Assembly (NCBI RefSeq): GCF_000190435.1 | Contig: NC_015152.1 | Coordinates: 316,458 to 380,457, forward strand | From: Sphaerochaeta globosa str. Buddy | GTDB taxonomy: Bacteria; Spirochaetota; Spirochaetia; Sphaerochaetales; Sphaerochaetaceae | Length of the DNA stretch: 64,000 bases | Reading direction: 5' to 3' | Part shown: positions 42,686 to 52,443 of the stretch, piece by piece | Layout of the letters: the number at the start of each line of letters is the position of its first letter | How positions within the stretch are numbered: the stretch's first letter is position 1 | The notes under the pieces: model-generated | Database searches by the model: none | What the model was told of the DNA's origin: nothing | Seen by the model: the letters and a program-made list of their open reading frames with translations, nothing else | Position numbers and translations under genes: made by a program

Positions 42686-44185
42686 GTGAGTGAACAAATT
42701 CTGTTGGAAATGAATCACATCCGCAAAGAATTTCCCGGAGTGCTTGCTCTCAAGGATGTTTCCCTGCAACTGCGTGCTGGTGAAGTCCATGCACTGCTTG
42801 GGGAAAATGGAGCAGGCAAATCCACGCTGATTAAAATCTTGGGTGGTATTTATAGCAAAGACTCAGGTGATATTGTCATTGACGGGAAATCGGTCTCCAT
42901 CAACTCCGTACTTGACGCACAAAAATTGGGAATCAGTGTTATTCACCAGGAATTGGTTCTCGTTCCCCATATGAGTGTTGCTGAGAATATTTATCTCGGT
43001 AGGGAGCCCATGAAGGGCGCCCGCTTTGTTGATTTTAGGAAAATGCAGGAGGATGCCCAGAAACTGCTGGACTCCTTCGAACTGGATATCAGAAGTGAAA
43101 CGGAAGTCAGTGACTTGACCATTGCTCAGCAGCAAATTGTTGAGATTATCAAAGCTCTTTCATTCAATGCAAAAATTCTGGTTATGGACGAACCAACCTC
43201 CTCCCTTTCTGAAAAGGATGTGGATTTTCTCTTCGACAATATCCGCAAGCTCAAGAAAGCCCAGGTTGGAATTATCTACATCTCTCATAGGATGAGTGAG
43301 CTTAAGCAGATTGCTGATAAAATTACGGTCATTCGTGATGGAGAATATATTGGAACCAGGAATTCAGAAGAGGCGACCACCGATGAATTGATTGCCATGA
43401 TGGTTGGTCGCAAGCTCACCAACTATTATACTCGTACCTTTGGGAATCCTTCAGAGAAGGTTTTGGAGGTTAAGGATCTATCATCTGGTAAGTTATTGAA
43501 GGATATATCGTTTCATTTGTTCAGTGGTGAAATTCTTGGGTTTGCTGGTTTGGTGGGAGCCGGTCGAAGCGAGGTTATGCGGTGCATCTTTGGAGTCGAT
43601 CCCTATGAGAGCGGTCAGATTCTGCTAAGTGGTTCTGCAGTTACGATTAACAACCCTGAAGAAGCAATGCGCAAAGGAATTGCTTTGGTTCCTGAGAGCA
43701 GGAAGAAAGAAGCTTTGTTTCTTGCTCAATCAGTTAAGTATAATATTACGATTAAATCACTTGGTGAGTTCATACACGGTATTCATGTTAATAATGCCCG
43801 TGAGATGGAGATTACCAAGAAATACGTTGATACGATGGAAATCAAGACACCTTCTTATCAGCAGACCGTGGGAAACTTATCTGGTGGTAACCAGCAAAAG
43901 GTGGTAATCGGACGCTGGCTAGCAACCAAACCCCGGATTCTCATTCTTGATGAGCCCACAAGGGGTGTGGATGTTGGGGCTAAAGCCGAGATTTACTCGA
44001 TCATGAATGAGTTGGTGAAAGAGGGTGTTGCCATTATCATGATCTCTTCTGAGCTGCCTGAGGTTATCAATATGAGCGACCGTGTTGTCGTTATGAGCAA
44101 CGGAAGGATAACCGGCTGCCTGTCCCGAGAGGGGCTTACGCAGGAAAAAATTATGTACTATGCCACGCAATTTGCTACAACCTGA
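42686..44185 (+). CDS. Sugar ABC transporter ATPase (RbsA/MglA type, two nucleotide-binding domains)
   Basis: The 499-residue protein has two ATPase cassettes. The first has GENGAGKSTLIK, a signature region SDLTIAQQQIVEI and KILVMDEPTSSL. The second has a degenerate P-loop (GLVGAGRSEVMR), LSGGNQQKVVIGRWL and ILILDEPTRGVDVG. This is the usual arrangement for monosaccharide importers. GTG at 42686 follows taggaggatgattcagg. It works with the permease 22 bases downstream. Confidence 0.85.
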   Translation: MSEQILLEMNHIRKEFPGVLALKDVSLQLRAGEVHALLGENGAGKSTLIKILGGIYSKDSGDIVIDGKSVSINSVLDAQKLGISVIHQELVLVPHMSVAENIYLGREPMKGARFVDFRKMQEDAQKLLDSFELDIRSETEVSDLTIAQQQIVEIIKALSFNAKILVMDEPTSSLSEKDVDFLFDNIRKLKKAQVGIIYISHRMSELKQIADKITVIRDGEYIGTRNSEEATTDELIAMMVGRKLTNYYTRTFGNPSEKVLEVKDLSSGKLLKDISFHLFSGEILGFAGLVGAGRSEVMRCIFGVDPYESGQILLSGSAVTINNPEEAMRKGIALVPESRKKEALFLAQSVKYNITIKSLGEFIHGIHVNNAREMEITKKYVDTMEIKTPSYQQTVGNLSGGNQQKVVIGRWLATKPRILILDEPTRGVDVGAKAEIYSIMNELVKEGVAIIMISSELPEVINMSDRVVVMSNGRITGCLSREGLTQEKIMYYATQFATT

Positions 44186-44207
44186 GCGATAAGGGGGACA
44201 CTACACT

Positions 44208-45206
44208 ATGAAAACGAATACCACCAATGAGGTATCAAAAAAGCATACACTGCAGCTAGGGAACAATCCAATTTTCACATTTGGAAAAGAAAATTTGGGT
44301 ATTCTCATCGGGCTGCTTGTTCTCTGCGTTCTGCTTTCTTTCCTATCCCCTGTATTTCTTTCCAAGAATAATATCCTAAATGTGTTGCGACAGGTTGCCA
44401 CCAATTTATATATAGCGTGTGCAATGACCATAGTTATCATCCTAGGCGGGATTGACCTTTCTGTGGGTTCTACTGTGGCTTTGAGCGGGGTTATTACCGG
44501 TGGTTTTATCGCATTTGAAGGGCTTCCGTTGTGGGTTGCCGTTGTTTGTGGCCTTCTGTCCGGGATGGTCGTTGGTGCCTTCAATGGCTTTCTGATCTCA
44601 AAAACTACCATCCCTCCCTTCATTGTGACACTTTCAACTATGAATATTGCCCGTGGTGCTTCCTATGTCTATACAGGAGGGCAGCCGATTCGCGTCATGT
44701 CTGATTCCTTCAATTTTATTGGTTCGGGATATGTCGGTGATATTCCGATGCCGATTATTTACTTGGTGATTATCGTCATCATCTCAGTTCTCATCATGTC
44801 AAAATCGAAGTTGGGGCGGCATATCTATGCAGTGGGAGGCAATCCCATTGCTGCACGATTCAGTGGCATCAAGAACAGTAGGGTGCTTTTCTTCGCGTAT
44901 TTGTTCAGTGGTCTCATGAGCGCCATTGCTGGTATCGTGCTTGCTTCGCGTATGTTCAGCGGTCAGCCCACTGCAGGCCAAGGTGCTGAAATGGATGCAA
45001 TTGCGGCAGTTGTTCTTGGTGGGACGAGTATGAGCGGTGGTGTTGGCAAGATTGGCGGTACGGTCATCGGAGCTCTGATCATCGGGGTATTAAGCAACGG
45101 TCTCAATCTTCTTGGGATTAATTCCTTTTGGCAATACATCGTTAAGGGTGTGGTAATTCTGATTGCTGTCTATGTAGACTTCCTGAAGAAAGGGAAAGGC
45201 AAGTAA
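44208..45206 (+). CDS. Sugar ABC transporter permease (RbsC type)
   Basis: The 332-residue membrane protein has about nine hydrophobic helices and the family motifs GGIDLSVGSTVALSGVITGG, FNGFLISKTTIPPFIVTLST, YAVGGNPIAARFSGI and GAEMDAIAAVVLGGTSMSGG. It is the last gene of the operon, and a strong terminator follows within 40 bases. Confidence 0.85.
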   Translation: MKTNTTNEVSKKHTLQLGNNPIFTFGKENLGILIGLLVLCVLLSFLSPVFLSKNNILNVLRQVATNLYIACAMTIVIILGGIDLSVGSTVALSGVITGGFIAFEGLPLWVAVVCGLLSGMVVGAFNGFLISKTTIPPFIVTLSTMNIARGASYVYTGGQPIRVMSDSFNFIGSGYVGDIPMPIIYLVIIVIISVLIMSKSKLGRHIYAVGGNPIAARFSGIKNSRVLFFAYLFSGLMSAIAGIVLASRMFSGQPTAGQGAEMDAIAAVVLGGTSMSGGVGKIGGTVIGALIIGVLSNGLNLLGINSFWQYIVKGVVILIAVYVDFLKKGKGK

Positions 45207-45243
45207 GCGAGAAAGAATATTGGAGAGCAGAAGGCTTACCATG

Positions 45244-45273
45244 AAAAAACAGGTTCCAACGAACCTGTTTTTT
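45244..45273. terminator. Bidirectional terminator between permease and D-lyxose isomerase
   Basis: AAAAAACAGGTTC and GAACCTGTTTTTT form a perfect stem with a CAAC loop. A run and T run flank it, so it serves both the rightward permease operon and the leftward isomerase gene. Confidence 0.9.
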
Positions 45274-45290
45274 CTGCTCTCTTGCCTTAT

Positions 45291-45962
45291 TCAATACTCG
45301 GTAATCAGCATATACCTGGGTTGCTCATCCTCTTCGATCTGTGGGAATCGAGGAAGGTTTTCATAAAAGCGGTTGTCTATGTTGTCATCATTGACTGCAC
45401 TGACTTCGCCGATAAGGACCTTGCCTTTGCCTTTCTTGCCGTAGAATCGATGGTACATGCCCTGCACGAGGGTAATGCTCTGCCCTGGCACAAGGATAAT
45501 GCTCTGCCCTGCATTGAATGTATGTCGAGTCCCATCGATGCTAACCTGGACCGGTGTGTCGAGCTTGTTTTCCTGCGCATCAGAGTTCCAGAGTTCTACG
45601 ACCAGATCCCCGCCGCCGCGGTTGATGATATCTTCCATTTTGGACCAATGAAAATGAATGGGAGTCTCTTGGTCCTCATCCGCGATCAGCAGTTTTTCTG
45701 CATAGGGTTTAGGGTAGTTTGCTTTGTCATGCTGGTTGCCATTGCGAATGGTGAGCACTACCAAACCTCGGTGCGAAAAGTCATTGCACCCGAAGTCGGT
45801 GATATCCCAACCTAACATGTTGTCTTTGATTTCCTGACTGGTTGCTTTCATGTTTTGCCAGATTTCTGGTGTCCAGTAGGCAAATGGCGGCATCTTGAAT
45901 CCATGGCTTTCAATAAAGACTATGGCTTCGTCAATGAGGCGGTTTATCTCTGATCGTTTCAT
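45291..45962 (-). CDS. D-lyxose/D-mannose isomerase (cupin sugar isomerase)
   Basis: The 223-residue cupin protein has family signatures KMPPFAYWTPEIW, LGWDITDFG, TIRNG and the metal site PIHFHWSKMEDIINRGGG, with His, His and Glu ligands, plus a late MYHRFYG. Such enzymes interconvert D-lyxose with D-xylulose and D-mannose with D-fructose using Mn2+ or Co2+. ATG 45962 follows cgagggagaattctc. It is convergent with an RbsABC-like transporter that may supply its sugar. Confidence 0.8.
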   Translation of the reverse strand: MKRSEINRLIDEAIVFIESHGFKMPPFAYWTPEIWQNMKATSQEIKDNMLGWDITDFGCNDFSHRGLVVLTIRNGNQHDKANYPKPYAEKLLIADEDQETPIHFHWSKMEDIINRGGGDLVVELWNSDAQENKLDTPVQVSIDGTRHTFNAGQSIILVPGQSITLVQGMYHRFYGKKGKGKVLIGEVSAVNDDNIDNRFYENLPRFPQIEEDEQPRYMLITEY

Positions 45963-46068
45963 GAGAATTCTCCCTCGCAATGATTATGTCTTTATCATAG
46001 CGCTCCTTGCACTCGGGCTCAAGAATTACTTGTGTGATCGCTGATTGCTATAGGTGGTAAGATTTCCA

Positions 46069-46133
46069 TTGACGTAAACAGAAATAGCGAATATCATGAA
46101 ATATGTTAAATAGTAATAGCGAATATCATGAAA
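46069..46133 (+). promoter_or_regulatory. Promoter overlapped by a 19-bp direct repeat
   Basis: TTGACG (46069-46074) and TATCAT (46092-46097) are 17 bases apart. AATAGCGAATATCATGAAA occurs twice (46083-46101 and 46115-46133), 32 bases apart or about three helical turns. The first copy covers the -10. This is a likely autoregulatory operator pair for the ATPase gene. A nearly identical 18-mer lies on the other strand at 56079-56096. Confidence 0.7.
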
Positions 46134-46159
46134 ATTACTACCATATGGAAGTTGAGACG

Positions 46160-47332
46160 ATGAGAGATAAAGCGTATGTCAAACGAATTCTGCAGATAAG
46201 AGAGAAACTGGAACGAAAATCACAGTTTTTGTTGGGACCAAGGATGACAGGAAAGACTACCTACATTCGTCATGAATTGCAGGATATGGTTAAACTAAGT
46301 TGGAACCTGTTGGATGGAAGACTTCGCTTGAGAGCCTTAGCTGATCCTGGATTGCTCAAGGAAGAGATTGAAGCACGGGATTTGCATGACTGTCTTATCG
46401 TGATTGATGAAATCCAGAAGGCCCCGAAATTATTGGAAGAAATACACCTTCTCATAGAGGACCGGAATCTTACATTCCTACTGACCGGTTCTCGTGCAAG
46501 GAAACTGTGCTCAGCTGCGGTGAATCTTTTGGGAGGAAGAGCGGGGTCAATTACCATGCACCCTTTCGTCTTTCCAGAAATTCAAAATGATGGTATTCGG
46601 TTGGAAAGAATATTCAAGTCAGGATTGCTGCCCTCAGCTTATTGTTCTGACGACCCTGAACAAGAGTTGAGTGATTATATTTCACTATATCTCAATGAGG
46701 AAATTCATGCTGAAGGGGTAACAAGGAAACTTCCTGAATTTACACGGTTTCTTAAAGTTGCTGCAGTGTCAAATACAGAAATCCTCAATTTTACCAATAT
46801 TGCCAACGATGTCGGGGTATCCAGGCAAACTGTCGCAGGTTGGTACCAAATATTGGTAGCTACGCTCATTGGGTACGAGCTGGCAGCCTTTACCAAGGCA
46901 TCCAAGCGAAAAACGTTCGGACTCCCGAAGTTTTACTTCTTTGATCTTGGTGTTGCAAGACTGCTACAAAACTCACCTGTTCCTGCTGAAACCCAAAGTG
47001 AGTATGGGAAAATGTTTGAACACTACTTGTTTATGGAACTACGTGCCTACCTCGACTATTGCCAAAGAAAGGAAGTACTGAGTTACTGGAGGACAACTAG
47101 TGGATTCGAAGTGGATTTCGTTCTTGGTGATGCTGTGGCTATAGAGGTGAAAACGACTAGAAAAGCTGACTCAAGAGATTATCGGGGCTTGAGAGCTCTC
47201 ATGGATGAAAGCATCTGTAAACGGTACATCTTGGTTTGTAATGAAGAGCGACCTAGAAAACTGGATAACGGCATTGAGATTATGCCTTGGAGGTATTTCC
47301 TAGAGCTTCTTTGGAACAATAAGATAATGTAA
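46160..47332 (+). CDS. AAA ATPase with DUF4143 domain
   Basis: The 390-residue protein has Walker A GPRMTGKTTYI, Walker B CLIVIDEIQKAP, the sensor LTFLLTGSRARKL and a LGGRAGSITMHPF motif. The DUF4143 region follows (GVSRQTVAGWYQILVATLIG, KFYFFDLGVARLL) with a nuclease-like strand set (FEHYLFMELRAYLDY, FEVDFVLGDAVAIEVKTTRK). This wide family has no settled role. Defence, toxin-antitoxin and regulatory functions have been suggested. ATG 46160 follows ggaag. An ATG at 46145 is possible. The gene stands alone with its own repeat-bearing promoter. Confidence 0.8.
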   Translation: MRDKAYVKRILQIREKLERKSQFLLGPRMTGKTTYIRHELQDMVKLSWNLLDGRLRLRALADPGLLKEEIEARDLHDCLIVIDEIQKAPKLLEEIHLLIEDRNLTFLLTGSRARKLCSAAVNLLGGRAGSITMHPFVFPEIQNDGIRLERIFKSGLLPSAYCSDDPEQELSDYISLYLNEEIHAEGVTRKLPEFTRFLKVAAVSNTEILNFTNIANDVGVSRQTVAGWYQILVATLIGYELAAFTKASKRKTFGLPKFYFFDLGVARLLQNSPVPAETQSEYGKMFEHYLFMELRAYLDYCQRKEVLSYWRTTSGFEVDFVLGDAVAIEVKTTRKADSRDYRGLRALMDESICKRYILVCNEERPRKLDNGIEIMPWRYFLELLWNNKIM

Positions 47333-47671
47333 TCGCCAACACTGAAACAAGAATTGAAGCAAGTTACATCCTGTAATACCGTACCGGTATTCTTATTTTT
47401 CATGTATGTTCTGGATGTACAGAATCTTACTATTGCCCATGATTTATCCGTAGCGGTGGTGGTGGCCAGATACAGAAACCAGGAGGGAGGGTATTGCCTT
47501 CCTCACCGTATAATGCTGTCCATATCGAAAGTTTTACCAGGATATTTCTGGATACAGCTGGTCCGATTTGGTGCCGTTACGGAAGGTCTGTCTTTAGGCA
47601 AGAACTTGATTGGTTGCAAATTGATGGGGACTCGCAGCAGTTGAACTATTTGAAAAATGTCAGAGCAAGAC
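47333..47671. other. Region between the ATPase and the sensor kinase
   Basis: Two overlapping plus-strand frames (47354-47644 and 47494-47703) lack ribosome sites and family matches. One contains RSVFRQELDWLQIDGDSQQ, which looks protein-like, so a decayed gene is possible. No terminator or repeat is clear. Confidence 0.4.
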
Positions 47672-49468
47672 TCACATTTCATTGGGTGTACAATCGGGAC
47701 TAGCAGACCGTATCTCAGGAAATAATGGCAGTACAATCGAAACCACTGTTCCTTTATTGGGCTTACTGTAGAACCTAAGTCCATAAGAGTCTCCATGTGC
47801 GAGACGAATTCTTTCATGGATGTTCCACACCCCATACCCTGTATGCTCATCGCTGAGGGTTAGCAATGTTTCCATCTGGCTTGGCAGCATTCCAACTCCA
47901 TTATCAGCAACAGTGATAGTGAGAGATTCCTCTCGCTTGTTTGCCCGAATCCAGATGGTTCCGGTTTCATCCTCCCGCTCTCGTATCCCGTGGAGAATTG
48001 CATTTTCAACAATTGGTTGGAGCATTATTTTAAAAACCATGTGGTCTTGAAGCTCTGCGGGCACCATAATTGAAAGCGTGATTTTCCCATCGAATCGCAT
48101 ATTCTGAATATCCACATACGTGCGGACATGCTCAAGTTCACATCCTAAAGGTACTATTGTTTGGCCATGTCCTAAACTCAATTTATAGAATTTACTCAAG
48201 GCTTTTGCGAGGTTTGCTGATTCTGTGTCATGCTTCTGCAAGGCTTTCCAGCTCATAAGGTCAAGGGTATTGTACAAGAAATGTGGATCGATGGTGGACT
48301 GCAGTACTTTGAACTCCAAGTTTTTTATCTGATACCCTTGTTGAAATTGCTCCTCAAGTAAATCTCGCAAGTTGCCTGCCATGGTGTCGTAGGCTATAGT
48401 CAATTCACCAATCTCATCAGTGCCATTTTCAAGTGGCACAATATCAAACCCCTTCTCCTGTGATTGCCCGATATGATGCTGCAATTTACGGATACGGTTG
48501 GTTACCGTTTTGGTTGTGTAGAACGAAAGCGGAACGGTAGCTACAAAGAGAGCGAATACCATCCAGAACATTTGACTTCGATAGGCAGTTGCAGCTGATA
48601 GAACCTGATTTTCCGGGATCAGACATACAAGTTGCCAATCTGAAAAGTCTACATGGTTTCCTCCAATAAAGAATGATTCTTCTCCGATACGTATGGAAGT
48701 AAGCGAACCATCAAGGGTAATGTTATTCATAATAAGCAATTGAGTAATACTATCTACATCCTTCAGTGTATCATCCCCTACATGGGCGATTACCTCGCCA
48801 TAGGAATTGAATAGCACCGTGGTGGAACCCTTTGTGGCGGCTGTTTGTCCCACAATTGCTTGAAATACCTGCTGAGGTATATCGCCTTTAATCATTCCTA
48901 TGAATTTATTGATACTATTGAAATCGGGAACCCTTTTAACCAGGGAGATGGTAGTAGGATGCTCACCAGTGAATAATGAGGAAGGGATGAGAATCATCTT
49001 GAACAGCTCAAGTGTCTGGATGCGCTCATTCCATGCTTGTTGGCCCTCTTTACCAAGTTGTTTGTAACTCTCAGTCTGGCTGAAGCGCGATGGGCCTTCC
49101 AATGGGTAGACTCTCACTGACTGCAACTCGTTTGTGGTATAGGGATTATAGATTATGTTAAGAACATCAGTTCGTTGGAGAAACCAATTGCCTTCCATTG
49201 CTCGGTCGTACAGGGATTCTGTTTTTAGCACTGATTGGATTGTCTCATCAAAACTCAGGGTGTCAATGATGTTGTTGAGCGAAGACAATGTATAATTGAG
49301 GTAAGCCGAAGTCTGTTTCAGGGAACGTTCGTTCAGATCAAGTGTCTGAGAGAGTGTTGTCCTCCGAAAATTCCGATAGTTCAGGAACGTGATTCCAAGC
49401 AGGGGGATGAGCAGCAACAGCATGAAGGCGATACTGAGTCGGGTGGCAAAGCGAATCGGCTTATGCAT
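47672..49468 (-). CDS. YesM-type sensor histidine kinase
   Basis: The 598-residue protein has a transmembrane helix at about 8-30 and a large extracellular dCache-like sensor domain. A second helix lies near 300 (MFWMVFALFVATVPLSF). A HAMP region follows, then the His_kinase domain of the LytS/YesM type (QSTIDPHFLYNTLDLMSWKAL with the phospho-acceptor His) and an ATPase domain (IVENAILHGIRE, ADNGVGM, GYGVWNIHERIRLAHG). It overlaps the regulator gene by eight bases. The divergent sugar transporter operon is its probable target. Confidence 0.85.
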   Translation of the reverse strand: MHKPIRFATRLSIAFMLLLLIPLLGITFLNYRNFRRTTLSQTLDLNERSLKQTSAYLNYTLSSLNNIIDTLSFDETIQSVLKTESLYDRAMEGNWFLQRTDVLNIIYNPYTTNELQSVRVYPLEGPSRFSQTESYKQLGKEGQQAWNERIQTLELFKMILIPSSLFTGEHPTTISLVKRVPDFNSINKFIGMIKGDIPQQVFQAIVGQTAATKGSTTVLFNSYGEVIAHVGDDTLKDVDSITQLLIMNNITLDGSLTSIRIGEESFFIGGNHVDFSDWQLVCLIPENQVLSAATAYRSQMFWMVFALFVATVPLSFYTTKTVTNRIRKLQHHIGQSQEKGFDIVPLENGTDEIGELTIAYDTMAGNLRDLLEEQFQQGYQIKNLEFKVLQSTIDPHFLYNTLDLMSWKALQKHDTESANLAKALSKFYKLSLGHGQTIVPLGCELEHVRTYVDIQNMRFDGKITLSIMVPAELQDHMVFKIMLQPIVENAILHGIREREDETGTIWIRANKREESLTITVADNGVGMLPSQMETLLTLSDEHTGYGVWNIHERIRLAHGDSYGLRFYSKPNKGTVVSIVLPLFPEIRSASPDCTPNEM

Positions 49469-50960
49469 AGGGTAACCCCTTTACCTCATAGTCTCGATAT
49501 TGGCTGGGGGTAACTCCTACGTGACTTTTAAAAAGGCTACTCAGGTAATTTGGGTCAGCCATACCTACTTTTTGAGTAATCTCATACATTTTCAAATCTG
49601 TTGTACGGAGTAATTTCTTTGTTTTCTCGATGCGGACATCGATCAAGACATTGTTGATAGTGGTACCCGTGTGTTGCTTGAACAACGAGCATAAATAATT
49701 TTGCGATAAGCCGGTATGCTCAGCCAATACCTTGATGGAAAGGTTCTTATCTGTGTAATGCCATAAAATGTAGTGAATTGCATCCTTTATTTTTGGATCG
49801 TAGGTATCGCTTCCCAACGTGCCGAACACATGCATGCCATAAAGAATTAGTTCGCGAAGTTCCATCAGCGAATACTCTGCGAAATCAGAAAAGTTCATGC
49901 GATTGTCATTGATAGTCAACTCCATCATTTTTAGGTAAAGGGCGTAGAGATACTTCCTCGCTGCTTTTAGGTCCTTGGGAGGATTTTCAAAGAGGGTGCA
50001 GAACATTGCTTGTACACAGGAGAAGTTCAAAGCTGGGAGAGCTTGTTCTACAAGAAACTCTGTCATTTGCAGGTTTACATCAGGCCCCAGCAGGCTTGCT
50101 TTCCCTACATAAAACCACATTGAACATTGAGTTTGTGCTCTATCCCAGGACTCTGGGATACTATGAATCGATGTAATCGGGTGACTATATCCAACGGAAA
50201 TGCCTTGTTCTCCAAGCTTTTGTATCTTCTCATGGAGCGTTTTGGGGAAAGTCGGGTCAATGGTTTGATGGGTGATCAATGCAATACCATGATTGTTGAC
50301 GTTCGTAGCCATGAAGTCTGAGACAAGCCCATCGGCTTCAAGTTCCTCAGTACAGACATACAATTCATCGAGAATCGGCATCGATGCATGCGCATAGATG
50401 CAAAAGACTTGATAGGTATCCTGCTCTTTCCAGTCGAAATAGAGAGGATAATAGCGTGAGTGTACATAGTGATACCCTCCATTTGCAGGAAGTACCAACT
50501 CCTTTGCGATTTCCTGTTTTACCAACCGTGATGCTTGCACCAAGGCAGTTGGGAACAGCGGCGAGGTGATTTGATGCATGTGCTCTGCAGCAAGGTGTGC
50601 TCCGATAGCCTGCAATGCTGCGGTAAGTTCGGCAATATCGATGGGTTTCTCAATATATTGCTCGACCTTTAACGTAATTGCCGATTTGAGATATTCCTTA
50701 TCCGTATATCCACTGAGAAAGAGAATCTTGCATGCAGGGTGTTTCGCTCGTACATGCATAGCCAATTCGATTCCATTCATATGCGGCATACGAATATCGG
50801 TAATAAGAATATCAATGGGATGCTCAGCAAACTTGTGCAGGGCATCTATACCATCTGTTGCAGTAAACGCAATATGCATCTGTAGCTTTGTCCAATCGAT
50901 ATGGCTGGATATACTTTCCCGGGTCATTCGCTCATCATCGACAATAGCAACTGAATACAT
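49461..50960 (-). CDS. YesN-type AraC-family response regulator
   Basis: The 499-residue protein has an N-terminal receiver (VAIVDDERMTRESI, Asp in ILITDIRMPHMNGIEL, LSGYTDKEYLKSAI, KP) and a long middle region. At the C-terminus it has an AraC double helix-turn-helix (LSIKVLAEHTGLSQNYLCSL, IEKTKKLLRTTDLKMYEITQ, VGMADPNYLSSLFK). It pairs with the YesM-type kinase. In Firmicutes and spirochaetes such pairs control adjacent oligosaccharide transporters, here the operon starting at 51103. Confidence 0.85.
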   Translation of the reverse strand: MYSVAIVDDERMTRESISSHIDWTKLQMHIAFTATDGIDALHKFAEHPIDILITDIRMPHMNGIELAMHVRAKHPACKILFLSGYTDKEYLKSAITLKVEQYIEKPIDIAELTAALQAIGAHLAAEHMHQITSPLFPTALVQASRLVKQEIAKELVLPANGGYHYVHSRYYPLYFDWKEQDTYQVFCIYAHASMPILDELYVCTEELEADGLVSDFMATNVNNHGIALITHQTIDPTFPKTLHEKIQKLGEQGISVGYSHPITSIHSIPESWDRAQTQCSMWFYVGKASLLGPDVNLQMTEFLVEQALPALNFSCVQAMFCTLFENPPKDLKAARKYLYALYLKMMELTINDNRMNFSDFAEYSLMELRELILYGMHVFGTLGSDTYDPKIKDAIHYILWHYTDKNLSIKVLAEHTGLSQNYLCSLFKQHTGTTINNVLIDVRIEKTKKLLRTTDLKMYEITQKVGMADPNYLSSLFKSHVGVTPSQYRDYEVKGLPYA

Positions 50961-51102
50961 GCTGTACTCCCCTGATGGTTAGGCAAATCTGAAGATATTC
51001 AAGATTATAGTACATTTCTTGGAGTATTTCGGTAAAAGATTACCCCCTATACTGTCAATGTATTTCAAAAGGAAGGATGGAAACCATCCAAGAGGAGGAT
51101 TC

Positions 51103-52428
51103 ATGAAAAAGTACGGTATTATGGTACTCGTTGCTTTCGTTTGTATCACTTCATTGTTTGCGGCGGGGAGCAAGGAGACGGTAGCCCCTGTTGAAGCACA
51201 AGCAGTACGTGCAAATGTTTGGGATGGGGAACCGGTTGCGCTGAAAATGATGGTTTTCCCCGCTACCGCCAATTATGAACACATCAATGCAAAGTTTTTG
51301 GCAGCAAATCCTGAGATCGACAGGAAAGTCGATATTGAGGTCCAACTCGGTGGAAGCGGTGACGGAGATGTCGCTCAGAAATTGCGCTTGGCCCTTGCTT
51401 CTGGTCAGAATATCCCTGATTTGATCAGGTTGAACTACACCCAGTTGCCCGAGTTTGCTGAGGCTGGTGTTCTTGAAGAAGTTGGTGTCTATATTTCCCC
51501 GTATGAAGACACCCTCATTGAAGCAGCAAAAACGGTGATGCAATACAAAGGCACTTACTATGCCTTCCCGCGTGAAATCAAACCAAAAGTATGGTTCTAT
51601 AGAGCTGACATTTTTGCCGAGCTGGGAATCGATCCCTATCAAGTAAAAACATTGGATGATTTCATTGCAGTTGGGAAGAAAATCCAGCAGAAATATCCCA
51701 ATGCACGTATGGAGAACTATAATATTCCCGCACGCAGCTACGACCTGATGATGATGCTCAGCGGAACCAATGGATCCTTCTGCAATGAAGATGGAGTGTA
51801 TGACCTTGCCTCCGATCCCGACGTGAAGCTTACCTTTGAGAGAATTAAAAAGCTGCATACCTCTTCGGTTAATAGTTCAGTTGCCGAATGGAGTGCCGAC
51901 TGGAAACCAGCTTTCAACAGTGGTGAACTGGTAAGTCAGTTACTCGGTGGTTGGTTCAAGACTGATTTCATGAACTTCGGCTTGACCGAGCAGCAGGGAA
52001 AATGGGCAATTGCACCATGGCCGGAAGAAATCAGATATGGATCGGATGCAGGTGGAGCAATTTGGGTAGTACCCAAGGCCAGCAAGAACAAGGAAGTCGC
52101 GGCATCCTATATTGCCAAGCTCTGCTTTGATCTGGATGCATCCAAGATAATTTTTGATGAAACCGGCATTATCCCGGCGCTTAAGACAGCCCAGGAAGAC
52201 CCGTACTTCAATGCCCCGCACAAGTACTATGCCACCAGTCTTGGCCCAGTTAACTTTGAGACGCTTGGATACTTGAAAGTCTATCCGTTCACCCCGGCTT
52301 CAACACAGGAAATCACTATTGCATTGCAGTATCTGGATGAATACCTGAGAGGGGCGATGACTCTTGACCAGGCGTTGCAATCAGCACAGCGTGATATGAC
52401 CAACCAGATCGGTAATCCTTACAAATAA
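51103..52428 (+). CDS. Sugar ABC transporter substrate-binding protein
   Basis: The 441-residue protein has a signal peptide ending FAAGSKE and the family 1 carbohydrate-binding fold: VALKMMVFPATANYE, KLRLALASGQNIPDLIRLN, LEEVGVYISPYED, YYAFPREIKPKVWFYRADIF, GAIWVVPKASKNKEVAASYI. The ATG at 51103 follows agaggaggattc. MalF and MalG type permeases follow. No ATPase gene is in the operon, so a shared MsmX-like ATPase encoded elsewhere is expected. Confidence 0.8.
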   Translation: MKKYGIMVLVAFVCITSLFAAGSKETVAPVEAQAVRANVWDGEPVALKMMVFPATANYEHINAKFLAANPEIDRKVDIEVQLGGSGDGDVAQKLRLALASGQNIPDLIRLNYTQLPEFAEAGVLEEVGVYISPYEDTLIEAAKTVMQYKGTYYAFPREIKPKVWFYRADIFAELGIDPYQVKTLDDFIAVGKKIQQKYPNARMENYNIPARSYDLMMMLSGTNGSFCNEDGVYDLASDPDVKLTFERIKKLHTSSVNSSVAEWSADWKPAFNSGELVSQLLGGWFKTDFMNFGLTEQQGKWAIAPWPEEIRYGSDAGGAIWVVPKASKNKEVAASYIAKLCFDLDASKIIFDETGIIPALKTAQEDPYFNAPHKYYATSLGPVNFETLGYLKVYPFTPASTQEITIALQYLDEYLRGAMTLDQALQSAQRDMTNQIGNPYK

Positions 52429-52443
52429 GCTTAACTCAGATGC

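Noticed and set aside
47354-47703. Two overlapping frames after the DUF4143 gene
   Set aside because: No ribosome site and no family match; possibly a relic, not callable as a gene.
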